Assembly (NCBI GenBank): GCA_963977525.1 | Contig: CAXBPC010000011.1 | Location: 1 to 64,000, forward strand | Length of the DNA: 64,000 bases | Source: Ancylomarina sp963977525 | Lineage (GTDB): Bacteria; Bacteroidota; Bacteroidia; Bacteroidales; Marinifilaceae | Direction of reading: 5' to 3' | Shown: piece after piece, positions 16,476-25,936 of the stretch | Layout: every line of letters starts with the position of its first letter | Position numbering within the stretch: the stretch's first letter is position 1 | The notes under the pieces: generated by a model | The model's input: the letters and a program-made list of their open reading frames with translations, nothing else | Database searches by the model: none | What the model was told of the DNA's origin: nothing | Program-made: the position numbers and the translations under genes

Positions 16476-16841
16476 ATGAGTGAATCGTTGTACGAAAGGT
16501 TAGGAGGAACTGAGGGGATTACAAAGATTGCAAGTGTTGCTGTTGATTTACATTTTGTCAATAAAGGTATTGCAACTCGATTTGAGAACTCGAAGATGAG
16601 TATTGATCAATTGAAAAATGGGGCTGCTACTTTTTTTATTGCAGGAACAGGTGGTCCATCGGTATATGAGGGAAAGGATATGCTAGCTGCTCACAAGGGA
16701 ATGAATACCAGTGATACGGAATTTGTGGAAGTCATCTCGGATATTATGCAATCCTTAGATAAAAATAATATAGGCCAACGAGAAAAGGAGGAGGTGCTCT
16801 TTGTCCTCTTTGGAATGAGAAAAGATATTGTTGCCGTTTAG
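16476..16841 (+). CDS. Group 1 truncated hemoglobin
   Basis: The product is 121 aa, the usual size for the 2-over-2 globin fold. YERLGG at the start, FF...GTGGPSVYEGKDM in the middle and AAHKGMNTSDTEF, whose His is the proximal (F8) haem ligand, are standard group 1 marks. Such proteins bind O2 or NO in the cytoplasm and often detoxify NO. An AGGAG ribosome-binding site precedes the ATG. It is a single-gene unit closed by a terminator. Confidence 0.9.
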   Translation: MSESLYERLGGTEGITKIASVAVDLHFVNKGIATRFENSKMSIDQLKNGAATFFIAGTGGPSVYEGKDMLAAHKGMNTSDTEFVEVISDIMQSLDKNNIGQREKEEVLFVLFGMRKDIVAV

Positions 16842-16858
16842 AAGCGCACATATAAGAT

Positions 16859-16890
16859 ATCCCAAGCCATATTATGGTTTGGGATTATTA
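16859..16890 (+). terminator. Terminator after the hemoglobin gene
   Basis: ATCCCAAGCCAT pairs with ATGGTTTGGGAT around ATT, followed by TATTA. The same stem sequence recurs in the terminator at 20806. Confidence 0.65.
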
Positions 16891-17098
16891 CATTAAAATA
16901 AAAAGCCAGTAAGAGAAAGACGGTAGTGTAGAATTATAACAAAAATGTGGGATACATATAAGTTTCTTACAATTTAGTTTAGGGTGAAAGAGTATTACTG
17001 ATCATTTTAATATTTATTTGAATCTCAATTTCTATGTGACGATGAATAAAAAAAAAGCGTAAATTACTATTGCTTAAACATTCACCATAAAATAGCAT

Positions 17099-20000
17099 AT
17101 GAATTTTCGAATCCTGATAGTACTCCTTAACTGTGTTTTATTCTTGTTTTATGCTTTAAATGCCAAGGCTCAATTGATGACTTTTAAGCATTACGGCGTA
17201 GAAGATGGTGTCTCTCAAAGTGAAATCAAATCTATTTTTCAGGATTCAGAAGGCTATCTGTGGTTTGCAACCCAGAATGGCTTAAATAAATTTGATGGTT
17301 ATAGTTTTGAGAATTTTTTTTACGATCCAACCGATAGTACTTCGCTTTCAAACAATTGGGTTTTCGATATTACTGAAGATTCCAAAGGGAATATTTGGAT
17401 GGGCACAAAGGAGGGCTTGAATCGCTATGATAAGACAACAGGTGAGTTTACACTTGTTCCTCACAAATTGAATGACTCCATTGTTCCCGATAAATTTGTA
17501 TATGGTACAGTGGCTGATAATCAATTTGTTTATATCAGTTTTCCTCCAGTTTTATCTAGATATAATTATTTAACGGATAGTCTTGAGAGTTTCACCAACA
17601 ACCTACAATATGATGGAGCTCTCCATGATATTGGCTTTCCATTACTCAGATCACGATCGGGAATGATTTGGATAGGCTCTTCAGACGGTCTGAGTATTTT
17701 CGATCCTGAGAAGAAAAGTTTTATCAATTATCGTCATGATGAATCTCAGTCAAATTCCATTTCAAACAACCATATTACGGCTCTTTATGAGGATAGATTA
17801 GGACATATCCTTATAGGTACTGAAGATGGTCTTAATTTCTATAATCAAAAAACAAAGCAATTCAAGCGTTTTGACAATGAAGAAGGGCAGTCTTTGAGTA
17901 CCAACTATATCCGTTCAATTTTACAAGATAGCAATGGTGTGTATTGGATTGGAACCGAAGAAGGTGGCTTGAACAGTATGGTTTGGAGTTGGGAAAGGGG
18001 TCATTTTGAAATGAGTCAATACCACAGTGGACCTAATAATATAAACTACATTGGTCATGATATTGTATATTCTCTATTTGAAGACAAATCCAAGAACCTA
18101 TGGATAGGTACGATTGCTGGTATTGATAGAGCGGATCTGAAAACAAAGAAATTTCGCAATTATAAGAAAACTGACGATCCAAACTCACTGAATTTATTGG
18201 ATAATATCATTGGATCAATTTATATCGATAAGGATAAACGACTCTGGGTAGGGAATTGGGCTAAAGGCTTGAATATCTATAACCCTGAATCCAAAGAAAT
18301 GGTCCATTATTCTTCCGAATTTGAGGGTGATAGGAACATCTCAAATAATCATATTCATGTTCTCTTCGAGGATAGTGAATCACGAATTTGGATGGGAACT
18401 CGCAATGGAGTTAGTCTCTTTGATCCAGATCGGCAACGTTTTATCCCTTTTAATACCTATTTCGGGTTAGATACAATGGATTTCTTTGTCAATAATCGAG
18501 TCTATTGTATTACTGAGAATTCAAATGGTAAGATATGGATGGGAACTGGGAATGGGATTATAACTTTTGATCCACAGACAAAAGAAAGGTCATTTTATCG
18601 TTCGGGGGCAGAAGAACCTTATACGATTAGTAGTAATCTAGTTTATTCCATATTTGAGGACAGTGAAGGACTTGTCTGGATTGCAACACTGGATGGTATG
18701 GATTGTTATAAGCCTCGCGAAAATAAGATGTTGCACTTCTCGCATCAAAATGGACAGACTAATACCCTTTGCGATAATTTTACAATCTCTCTTTGCGAGG
18801 ATCAACAAGGAGATATTTGGATTGGCACTAGTACAGGAGTCAATCGGTTTCATAAAAAGGATTCTCTTTTCACCTACTATTCTATGAAAGATGGCTTGCC
18901 TAGTAACATCGTCTACGATATTATTGAGGATAAGAATCGTAATCTTTGGCTCTCAACGGGTAGTGGTTTGGCAATGTTTGATATGAATACGAAGGAGATT
19001 AAATCCTATTCTATAAATGAAGGTTTACAAGGAGGTGAGTTTAATTTAAAAGCGGTTTATCAAGATGAAAAAGGGAATGTATTTTTTGGAGGTATGGATG
19101 GTTTGATTGCTTTTCACCCCGATTCACTTCAAGACAATACCTTTATTCCACCTGTTGTGATTACTTCTTTTGATAAGGAAAGAGGAGCACAAAAAGAAAA
19201 ACTCAATGTGTATACCAATAAGTTAGAGCTTTCCTATAAGGACTATTCATTTACGATTGCTTATGCTGCATTAGATTACACCAAACCCTTTAAAAACCGC
19301 TACGCTTATAAAATGGAAGGCTTAAGTGATGAGTGGATAGAGGTGGGGAATCGTCATTTTGTTCACTTTACCAATCTACCAAGTGGGCAATACACTTTCC
19401 TTGTAAAAGGAACTAATAATGATGGTATCTGGAATGAGGTTCCTACTAAGATTGAGATAAGAATTTCACCACCTTGGTGGCGCAGTGCCTATGCATATGT
19501 TGCTTATATTCTATTGGGGTTTTTATTGATTTTTGGAATTTTCAGGTGGAGAGTTAGAAATCTGAAACGAGAAAAACGTGTTTTGGAAGAAGGTATACGT
19601 GAACGAACGGCCGAAATAGCCTTGCAAAAAGAAAGAGTTGAGGAAAGTGAAGAAAAATTGAAATCGACTATTTCCTCATTAAACGACTTGGTCTTTGTTT
19701 TAGACCGTGATGGTGTGTTTCAGGAATTCTATAATCCAGGTAATCAAGATCCACTTTATGAGAATCCTGACTTTTTTCTACACAAACACTATAAGCAGGT
19801 TGGTTTTCCTCTTTTGGTTGTGGAGAAATTACAGTTGGCTTTCGAACAGTTACAGAAAAGTGATCTTGTTCAAGAGTTCGATTATTGTGTCAATCAGAAA
19901 GGCATGTGTTGGTTTAATGCAAAGATAAGTCCTCGTCGTAATGCTCAGGGTATTCTTACAGGCATAACTATTGTTTCACGACATATTACCGAGCGTAAGG

Positions 20001-20761
20001 AAGCAGAGCAGCGCTTACGTCAGCAAAAAGAAGAGTTGAATGAGCTGAATGCAACCAAGGACAAGTTTTTCTCTATTCTTGCTCACGACCTAAAGAATCC
20101 TTTTGCTAGTCTCTATTCATTGAGTCAGGTTATAGATGAGAATTACAGTAATCTGGATGAAGAGGATAAGCTTGTTGCGTTGAAACGAATTCACCATTCA
20201 GCTGAATTGATTTACAATTTATTGGAAAATCTACTTACCTGGTCCAAATCCCAAAGAGGTTTTATTGATTATTCGCCTACAGAATTTGATTTATCCATTC
20301 AGGTTGATGAGAATATCAATTTACACCGTATTCCTGCAGAAAAGAAAGGTGTCCTATTGAGAACAAATGTGAAAGAAACTTATATAGCTTATGCAGATCG
20401 GCAGATGATTAGTACCGTTTTACGAAATTTGGTTAATAATGCAGTTAAATTCACAGAATCTGGCAAAATAGTTGAGGTGAATGTAAGAAAGGAGAACAAG
20501 TTTCTGGAGATTGAAGTTAAGGATGAAGGAGTAGGTATCACCTCAGAGAATATGGAGAAGCTTTTCCGAATTGATGTGAAATATAAAACAATAGGAACAT
20601 CGGGAGAAAAAGGAACAGGATTGGGTTTAATCCTTTGCCATGAGTTTGTCCAAAAGAACTTTGGTGCTATTTGGTGCGAGAGTGAAATAGGTAAAGGAAC
20701 GAGTTTCTTTTTTACCATTCCTTGCGAGGAAAGGAAGTCTGATTTAAAGGATAATCATTGA
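17099..20761 (+). CDS. Propeller-type sensor histidine kinase
   Basis: The product is 1220 aa. A signal peptide is followed by about fourteen two-component-regulator propeller repeats (W.GT..GL..), which build two seven-bladed periplasmic propellers (residues ~30-700). A Y_Y_Y domain follows (FTIAYAALDYTKPFKNRYAY, ~720-785), then a membrane helix (~798-816), a coiled coil, a PAS domain (~860-970) and HisKA with the phospho-acceptor His996 in SILAHDLKNPF. The HATPase has LRNLVNNAVKF, DEGVGI and GTGLGL. It resembles hybrid HTCS sensors for glycans but lacks the receiver and AraC domains, so its response regulator must be encoded elsewhere. None is adjacent. Confidence 0.93.
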   Translation: MNFRILIVLLNCVLFLFYALNAKAQLMTFKHYGVEDGVSQSEIKSIFQDSEGYLWFATQNGLNKFDGYSFENFFYDPTDSTSLSNNWVFDITEDSKGNIWMGTKEGLNRYDKTTGEFTLVPHKLNDSIVPDKFVYGTVADNQFVYISFPPVLSRYNYLTDSLESFTNNLQYDGALHDIGFPLLRSRSGMIWIGSSDGLSIFDPEKKSFINYRHDESQSNSISNNHITALYEDRLGHILIGTEDGLNFYNQKTKQFKRFDNEEGQSLSTNYIRSILQDSNGVYWIGTEEGGLNSMVWSWERGHFEMSQYHSGPNNINYIGHDIVYSLFEDKSKNLWIGTIAGIDRADLKTKKFRNYKKTDDPNSLNLLDNIIGSIYIDKDKRLWVGNWAKGLNIYNPESKEMVHYSSEFEGDRNISNNHIHVLFEDSESRIWMGTRNGVSLFDPDRQRFIPFNTYFGLDTMDFFVNNRVYCITENSNGKIWMGTGNGIITFDPQTKERSFYRSGAEEPYTISSNLVYSIFEDSEGLVWIATLDGMDCYKPRENKMLHFSHQNGQTNTLCDNFTISLCEDQQGDIWIGTSTGVNRFHKKDSLFTYYSMKDGLPSNIVYDIIEDKNRNLWLSTGSGLAMFDMNTKEIKSYSINEGLQGGEFNLKAVYQDEKGNVFFGGMDGLIAFHPDSLQDNTFIPPVVITSFDKERGAQKEKLNVYTNKLELSYKDYSFTIAYAALDYTKPFKNRYAYKMEGLSDEWIEVGNRHFVHFTNLPSGQYTFLVKGTNNDGIWNEVPTKIEIRISPPWWRSAYAYVAYILLGFLLIFGIFRWRVRNLKREKRVLEEGIRERTAEIALQKERVEESEEKLKSTISSLNDLVFVLDRDGVFQEFYNPGNQDPLYENPDFFLHKHYKQVGFPLLVVEKLQLAFEQLQKSDLVQEFDYCVNQKGMCWFNAKISPRRNAQGILTGITIVSRHITERKEAEQRLRQQKEELNELNATKDKFFSILAHDLKNPFASLYSLSQVIDENYSNLDEEDKLVALKRIHHSAELIYNLLENLLTWSKSQRGFIDYSPTEFDLSIQVDENINLHRIPAEKKGVLLRTNVKETYIAYADRQMISTVLRNLVNNAVKFTESGKIVEVNVRKENKFLEIEVKDEGVGITSENMEKLFRIDVKYKTIGTSGEKGTGLGLILCHEFVQKNFGAIWCESEIGKGTSFFFTIPCEERKSDLKDNH

Positions 20762-20805
20762 TGTTTTTTGTACGAAGGTTTCAAATATTGTGAACTAAAA
20801 AATCT

Positions 20806-20840
20806 ATCCCAAGCCATAAAGGTTTGGGATTTTTCTTTTC
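20806..20840 (+). terminator. Terminator after the propeller kinase
   Basis: ATCCCAAGCC and GGTTTGGGAT pair around ATAAA, followed by TTTTCTTTT. It may also end the opposite gene at 20848. Confidence 0.8.
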
Positions 20841-20847
20841 ACCGATT

Positions 20848-21060
20848 TTATAAGCCCAAAAACATTGAGAGCGCAATAATCCCTGCAATGGCAAGAATAA
20901 ATACATAGGCATAAGGGCTTGCAAAGTTTAAAGTCCAGCCTCGCATGGGATCTTGTTTTGGAACTCGAATTCGAGGATCTTTGGGATTGTAATAAAAAAC
21001 ACCTCTCCAGTTAGCTGGATTCCTATCCATTGGATCGTTAAAATTATTCTTTGCTTTCAT
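20848..21060 (-). CDS. DUF5808-type small membrane protein
   Basis: The product is 70 aa. NWRGVFYYNPKDPRIRVPK and GWTLNFASPYAY match the DUF5808 pattern (YYN-x-x-DPR-x-x-VPK, GWTLNF). One C-terminal transmembrane helix (AYVFILAIAGIIALSMFLGL) follows. The domain is often fused to or found near membrane proteins. It lies downstream of the DUF3360 gene on the same strand but a terminator separates them. The function is unknown. Confidence 0.8.
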   Translation of the reverse strand: MKAKNNFNDPMDRNPANWRGVFYYNPKDPRIRVPKQDPMRGWTLNFASPYAYVFILAIAGIIALSMFLGL

Positions 21061-21161
21061 GATTTTTGAGTTTGAATCTGATATCTAATTTAATCAATTT
21101 TTAATTAAGATTATAATTAGTAAGATTCAAATATAGAAAGGGTTGTTGCAAAATATTTTAC

Positions 21162-21191
21162 AAAAAAAGCGACTCCCTAAAGAGTCGCTTT
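21162..21191 (-). terminator. Terminator after the DUF3360 gene
   Basis: AAAGCGACTC and GAGTCGCTTT form a perfect 10-base stem with a 6-base loop. On the minus strand the stem is followed by a run of T. Confidence 0.9.
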
Positions 21192-21218
21192 CTAATATAT
21201 TATAGTTTGGTGTTCTTT

Positions 21219-22670
21219 CTAGAACATACCCGGTATACCTGGTAATTGACCAACTAAAGCTAGTGATACCACACATACAATAAACATAGCACCTGGAATA
21301 ATCAATTTCTCTTTCCAAGATAATCCTTTAGCACGATCGCGGTCACCAATTAGTCCCATATTGTCGAGAAGCATAGTGAATGCCCATCCGAATACTGGAT
21401 TAACAAAAGCACATGCGAAAATACATGTTCCAGCACTTAGAGAATCCTTGTGCTTGTGAACCATTTGCATACCTGCTTCAAGTAATGGTAAGAATACACC
21501 TACTATTAGAGCTACACGTAATACAGGTTCCCACATAGCTAAATCCATAGGGTAACCTAAAACAGAAGCTAATACACAAAGAATAGCTGTTAGGATAGCA
21601 CCACCTGGAATAGGACGTTTAGCAATCGCAGCAGGAATCATATATGTTCCCCATGAAGAAGCGATATTACCACCACCTAATGCAACACCAATCACCTGAC
21701 GAATAGATGCTACAGTCATAGTATCATCAACATCCATAAGAACGCTCTTAGCTTTTTTAGGGTAATTCAACTCTTGGAAAACGCGGTGTCCTAAATAATC
21801 AGGAGACCACATGGCAACAGCAAGAATAGCGAAAGGAATAACAGCGATAAAGTGACCTAGGTTAGGCAAACCAAGTTTCCATCCTGTGTCTTCGCCCCAC
21901 CACCACATTGGATTAAAATGAGGAAGTCCAGGCTCAGTCGTAAATGCAAAATCAGCACCCATTGTAAAGGCTACAACTCCTGCAATTGCAGAACATAGAG
22001 GAATTGCTAACCAACGCTTGTTAACACGAGCTAAGTAGGCATAGATAAGAATTGTAATACCGATAACGGCAAAAGATAAGGCGTTTATACCTGTACCAGA
22101 CGACCAAAGTTCTAGTTTACTAATCTGGCCGATAAGTCCAACTGCACCTAAGTAGATAAGTAGACCACCACGAACGCCGACACCTGTTAAAGTCATTAGT
22201 TTAGATCCACCTTTAGTAATACTAAGAGCTAGTCCGAATACCCCAATTAAAATACCTAAAGCTAATGGGTGTCCACCGGCTGCAGCAATAATAGGAATAA
22301 GCGGAATCATAGGACCGTGAGTTCCTGCTAGATTGGCTGTAGGGTTAAGAATTGCAGAGAAAAGTAATACAAAAATACCACCTGCAATTAAAAGCTCGTA
22401 ACGAACGTTTTCTGCAACGAATTCAGGAGAAAGTCCGAATTGTACAGCAAAAACTGCAACCATGGCAGTTACCATTACTACTTTACCAATAGTTGCTGCA
22501 AGTGCAGGAACTAAGTCTTCTAGCTCAACGTTGAAATCTCTAAATGGTAAGTGAATTCGCCATCGTCTGAATTTCATAATCGTTAATTCGTGGTTAAGAT
22601 AATCTTCACGACTCTCGAACTCACTCGCTTTTTTGCGTTTTTGTTTGTAGGATTGCTGATCGTCCTTCAT
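21219..22670 (-). CDS. DUF3360 family membrane transporter-like protein
   Basis: The product is 483 aa with about 11-12 hydrophobic segments. The N-terminal cytoplasmic region (SEFESREDYLNHELTIM..RRWRIHLPFRDFNVELEDLVPA) and the membrane blocks (TANLAGTHGPMIPLIPI, GGGNIASSWGTYMIPAAIAKRPIPGG) match DUF3360. The arrangement resembles the xanthine/uracil and SulP (UraA/SLC26) transporter fold, so secondary uptake of an anion is a reasonable inference but not shown. Length is typical. It is transcribed alone and ends in a strong terminator. Confidence 0.8.
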   Translation of the reverse strand: MKDDQQSYKQKRKKASEFESREDYLNHELTIMKFRRWRIHLPFRDFNVELEDLVPALAATIGKVVMVTAMVAVFAVQFGLSPEFVAENVRYELLIAGGIFVLLFSAILNPTANLAGTHGPMIPLIPIIAAAGGHPLALGILIGVFGLALSITKGGSKLMTLTGVGVRGGLLIYLGAVGLIGQISKLELWSSGTGINALSFAVIGITILIYAYLARVNKRWLAIPLCSAIAGVVAFTMGADFAFTTEPGLPHFNPMWWWGEDTGWKLGLPNLGHFIAVIPFAILAVAMWSPDYLGHRVFQELNYPKKAKSVLMDVDDTMTVASIRQVIGVALGGGNIASSWGTYMIPAAIAKRPIPGGAILTAILCVLASVLGYPMDLAMWEPVLRVALIVGVFLPLLEAGMQMVHKHKDSLSAGTCIFACAFVNPVFGWAFTMLLDNMGLIGDRDRAKGLSWKEKLIIPGAMFIVCVVSLALVGQLPGIPGMF

Positions 22671-23402
22671 AATTTTGTTCTATTAGGTTTGTTGCCTATA
22701 GGCCTGTTTCGCAGATTTTTAGCTGATCCACATCAGTGAGATCATCCTATGGGTAAATTTATTAGCGCGGTAAAACTACTAAATCTGTATGACTGTTCAA
22801 ATGAAAACCTTTTACGGGACAGTTAGAAGGGGAGTTAAGTAAAGCAGAAACATGTAGTAGCCTGTTAAGAAAAGTTTTAAGTTCAGCTATTTTGTTAAAA
22901 AAACAAGAGGTGGAGATGACTGCAAAACTTGTTTTTAACGAAGTTGTTTTCGATTAAAAGTCTGAATCATACTTCGTAATGCAATTGGTAGGAGCAGTGA
23001 GTTGTGATCTTTAGTGAGTTGGGTGGTTAAGAATATAACGATGCCCTTTTATCAAGAATGTCGTTTTTAGATTGAGGGAAGCATGATCTATCTAAAATGA
23101 CATCTGTTATCCGTTGTTATTATGTCATGTAATAGGATGCTGCTTGAAATCAATACAAATAAGCATTAACAGATTTCATATAAAACAAGAGTACGACTCA
23201 TCAGTTTATTAGTTGCAAAAAACAAATCCTCCCAAGTATAACACTTAGGAGGACCTAGCTTGTAGTCCCAATAGAACCTAAACAAAAAGAATTTAAGTTC
23301 TGTTTATTAATAGCTTACGGGATTAGAAACATTGAAGTGTCCCCTTATTTGTCCCCACTTAAAAATTTTCATTGATTATTGAAAGCAGTGTGTTAGGTGC
23401 TG
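22671..23402. other. Intergenic region with one probable terminator and no gene seen
   Basis: About 730 bases between two minus-strand units. Nothing protein-like was found on either strand. At 23214-23253, TCCTCC..AAGT and ACTT.GGAGGA form an imperfect stem that is followed on the minus strand by T-rich sequence, suiting termination of the metal operon upstream. The part next to 22670 should hold the DUF3360 promoter but no clear boxes were recognised. Confidence 0.5.
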
Positions 23403-24071
23403 TTATTTTTCTTCCTTCTTTATTTGTTTTACAACATTATCAAAAATTTCTCTGCAACAATAACCTGTTGGATTTAAAATTTCACATTTTTCAATAGCTT
23501 TTGAACGGTATTTTGAAACAACTTGTTCCCAAGTAGTCAAGCCGTATTCATTTACCGCTTTTTCAATCTGTTCTACATCTATGTTGTTACAGTAACAAAT
23601 AATTTTTCTTTCTGTACCTTTTTTAAACCACAATTCCCTTTTCAATTCGGTTTTGCTTATAGTAAGTTTATTTTTTTCACTATAATAGGCAACTGAACAT
23701 GTTGGATTAAGACAGATATAATTTTTTGCTTCAAGATTAATTTTATTAATGCCACCCTGTTTCAAGTTTAATTTAAAAACGCTGTTTGGCACAAGTTGCC
23801 CTGATTCTTTGCAAACAGGACACTTAGTAATTTCAATTTGATATTGTAAATTTTCTTTTTCCGCTATATCAACTTTATAATGCCCATCATTAATCCTTTT
23901 TATCAATTCTTCTTCAGTCAATAAATTTTCATCTATTACAAAATCACCGCTATCTGTTTCGTGTGATATCTTTTGTGATTTTAAACCTTCTAAATCATTA
24001 ATAAGTCTTTCGACCGATGCTGAACAACTTGAACAAGTCATCCCTTTGATTTTCAATTTGATTACTTTCAT
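23403..24071 (-). CDS. CopZ-like metallochaperone with HMA, zinc and [2Fe-2S] domains
   Basis: The product is 222 aa. Domain 1 (residues 1-70) is a heavy-metal-associated domain with GMTCSSC. Domain 2 (~75-150) has a CPVC pair and CLNPTC. Domain 3 (~165-215) is BFD-like: CYCNNID and GYCCREIF would hold a [2Fe-2S] cluster. This joins the parts known from Archaeoglobus-type CopZ, a copper chaperone with a redox cluster, in a different order. It is the last gene of the operon, 15 bases after the GDCCVxC gene. Role: binding and possibly reducing an incoming metal ion in the cytoplasm. Confidence 0.8.
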   Translation of the reverse strand: MKVIKLKIKGMTCSSCSASVERLINDLEGLKSQKISHETDSGDFVIDENLLTEEELIKRINDGHYKVDIAEKENLQYQIEITKCPVCKESGQLVPNSVFKLNLKQGGINKINLEAKNYICLNPTCSVAYYSEKNKLTISKTELKRELWFKKGTERKIICYCNNIDVEQIEKAVNEYGLTTWEQVVSKYRSKAIEKCEILNPTGYCCREIFDNVVKQIKKEEK

Positions 24072-24086
24072 TTTGCTATTTAATTT

Positions 24087-24290
24087 TCAGCAACTTTCTT
24101 TCTGTTGTATTGATGGACATTTTACTGTTCCATAGCTGCAATAAACACAACAATCACCCTCCAATGGTTTTAAAACTGTCTTGCAGTTTTCACATTCATA
24201 GAAGTATTGGCAAGCGTCAGTTGGCATTTCCTCTTCCTTACTATATCCACATTCTGGACAAGTTATTGTAGATTTCAATTCTATTTTCAT
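24087..24290 (-). CDS. GDCCVxC-domain small metal-binding protein
   Basis: The product is 67 aa. CPECGY and CENCK form a zinc-ribbon-like pair; GDCCVYCSYGTVKCP is the signature of the GDCCVxC family, which in other genomes sits in mercury operons and sometimes contains selenocysteine. Its start overlaps the end of the MerTP gene by 4 bases. It is a probable soft-metal binder passing ions between the transporter and the CopZ-like protein. Confidence 0.85.
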   Translation of the reverse strand: MKIELKSTITCPECGYSKEEEMPTDACQYFYECENCKTVLKPLEGDCCVYCSYGTVKCPSIQQKESC

Positions 24291-24886
24291 TTCTTTTTTA
24301 TATTAGTTATTGTATAGCCTGTTTTATTTATTGCCTCTTCAATTTCTTCAATAGTAGTTTTTGAATTGTCAAATTCAATTTCTGAATTTCCTTTTTCATA
24401 TGAAGAATTGATATTTATAATTCCATTTAATTCATTTACAGAATGATTGATATGTTCTTCGCACGAAGTACAAGTCATCCCATTTACATCTACATTAATT
24501 TTTTTAACACTAGAGTTCTCGACAACAATTATTTCCTTTTTATTGTCACTATAAAACAAAGATGAATAATAAGGAAATGCAGTCATTACAATGGCAAATA
24601 GAGTAACAATTGCAAGAAAAAAATTTGATTGAATGAATTTTGGTTTTTCGTAAGTTTCGCAATCACAATCAATCTCTTTTTTAGGTTTTAGTTTTTGATA
24701 CCAAGCAAATGCTAGGACTAAAACAGTAAGTCCAATTAAATAAGGTCTATATGGCTCCATCCAAGAAAATGTAGATGCTATGCCTGAAGTTCCTGAGATT
24801 AGTGCCAATACAGGTGTAATACAACATAAAGATGATGCAAGTGCAGTCAACAAACCTGCTCCGATTAATTTTTTATCTTTTTTCAT
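24287..24886 (-). CDS. merTP: MerT-MerP fusion, mercuric transport protein
   Basis: The product is 199 aa. The N-terminal half is MerT-like: SSLCCITPVLALISG holds the paired Cys in helix 1. Two more helices follow, and a cytoplasmic CDCE motif lies between them. After the last helix comes a MerP-like HMA domain with GMTCTSC (residues ~130-199), outside the membrane in this topology. The protein imports Hg(II) or another thiophilic ion into the cytoplasm. Start and stop overlap both neighbours by 4 bases, so the operon is translationally coupled. Confidence 0.88.
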   Translation of the reverse strand: MKKDKKLIGAGLLTALASSLCCITPVLALISGTSGIASTFSWMEPYRPYLIGLTVLVLAFAWYQKLKPKKEIDCDCETYEKPKFIQSNFFLAIVTLFAIVMTAFPYYSSLFYSDNKKEIIVVENSSVKKINVDVNGMTCTSCEEHINHSVNELNGIININSSYEKGNSEIEFDNSKTTIEEIEEAINKTGYTITNIKKK

Positions 24887-25257
24887 ATCGTTTTTAATAT
24901 TTTATTGTCTTTAATTAATTCAAAAAATGGTAAGAATATCGTTTTGTATTCTGCTGATAATGAATAGAATATAGTTTGTGCTTTTCTTTCAGTTTTAACT
25001 ATATTTCTATCTTTCAGTTTTCTCAAGTGCTGAGAAATTGCTGATACCTTCATTTCAAGTATGTCGCTTAAATCACAGACACAAAGTTCTTGTTCTCGTG
25101 ACAGTAAAAATAATATTTTCAATCGGACATTATTTCCTGCTAAACTTAATGCATTTGATAATAAGTCAAAAGACCTATCCAACTCACTTACAATCTGCTT
25201 GCAATTAGAAATCTGTTCTATATCTGCTTCAATTCTTATACAACTATTATTTTCCAT
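24883..25257 (-). CDS. ArsR/SmtB-family metal-responsive repressor
   Basis: The product is 124 aa with a winged helix-turn-helix (RLKILFLLSREQELCVCDLSDIL, VSAISQHLRKLKDRNIV). The ELCVCDL motif in helix alpha-3 is the metal-sensing Cys pair of ArsR/CadC-type repressors. An extra N-terminal Cys (SCIRIEA) may complete the site. It is the first gene of the operon and should repress it until Hg(II) or a similar ion binds. The base composition of this operon is lower in GC than the genes on its right, a hint of transfer. Confidence 0.9.
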   Translation of the reverse strand: MENNSCIRIEADIEQISNCKQIVSELDRSFDLLSNALSLAGNNVRLKILFLLSREQELCVCDLSDILEMKVSAISQHLRKLKDRNIVKTERKAQTIFYSLSAEYKTIFLPFFELIKDNKILKTI

Positions 25258-25424
25258 ATAGTAAAAGTAGTTGTATTGTCGTACTTAAGCAAATGCTAAA
25301 ATACAAAACAACTAATTTTAACTTTTGTGGTAGGAAGATTTTACTCTTTTATTTTCTTAAGGGTTGGGTTTGTGAAGTGGTAAAAAATAAATGTGTAAAA
25401 TGTATGGTTGCCGTTAGTTATGGT

Positions 25425-25524
25425 ATGAAACACATATAGTTTAAAACAACAATATGGTTGTTATTTCTTATATCCTTTTGAAAAGGTGTTGTTATCCTGC
25501 CTTATTGAAAGGATAACAACACCT
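25425..25524 (-). repeat. Dispersed palindrome-rich repeat, copy A (reverse orientation)
   Basis: AGGTGTTGTTATCC (25484) and GGATAACAACACCT (25511) make a perfect 14-base stem. AACAAC..GTTGTT (25445-25462) gives a second one. Read on the minus strand, the order stem 1, AAGAAATAACA, CCATATTGTTGTT, TAAACTA matches copy B at 38465 along its length. Confidence 0.7.
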
Positions 25525-25525
25525 A

Positions 25526-25815
25526 ATAATGGAGCTATAATAAAGGGTTCTTAAAGGAGCTTTATCCCGTTCTTATATCGATTCTATCCAGATCTCACCT
25601 AGTTTCTAACTAGATCACTTATCCTACTTAATCGATCTTTCAGAGAGCAAGGCGGGTCTATTGAGTGAGAATACGTATTTTACTAGGAAAATCAGCCAAT
25701 ACAGGGAGTTTATAGGCATAATAGAGCTATTACAAAGGGGGCTTAAGGGGTATTTATCCCGTTCTTATCTAGATCATACCCCGACCCCGATCGTATCTAG
25801 ATCGCTTACCTAGAT
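25526..25815. repeat. Direct duplication of a GATC/CTAGAT-rich intergenic block
   Basis: Two diverged copies, about 25526-25630 and 25715-25815, share ATAATRGAGCTAT, the TTTATCCCGTTCTTAT run and several TAGATC words. No gene is visible. Their role is unknown. Confidence 0.55.
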
Positions 25816-25936
25816 CTTATGTCATTTCTACATCCATCACTTTTTTTTCTCTTTGGGGCTTCTGTTTTGGGTATGGCTTTAAAAAAACATCTTGAATTTG
25901 ATCGGAAAGTTTAAACGCAGTCAGGACCTGAAAAAG

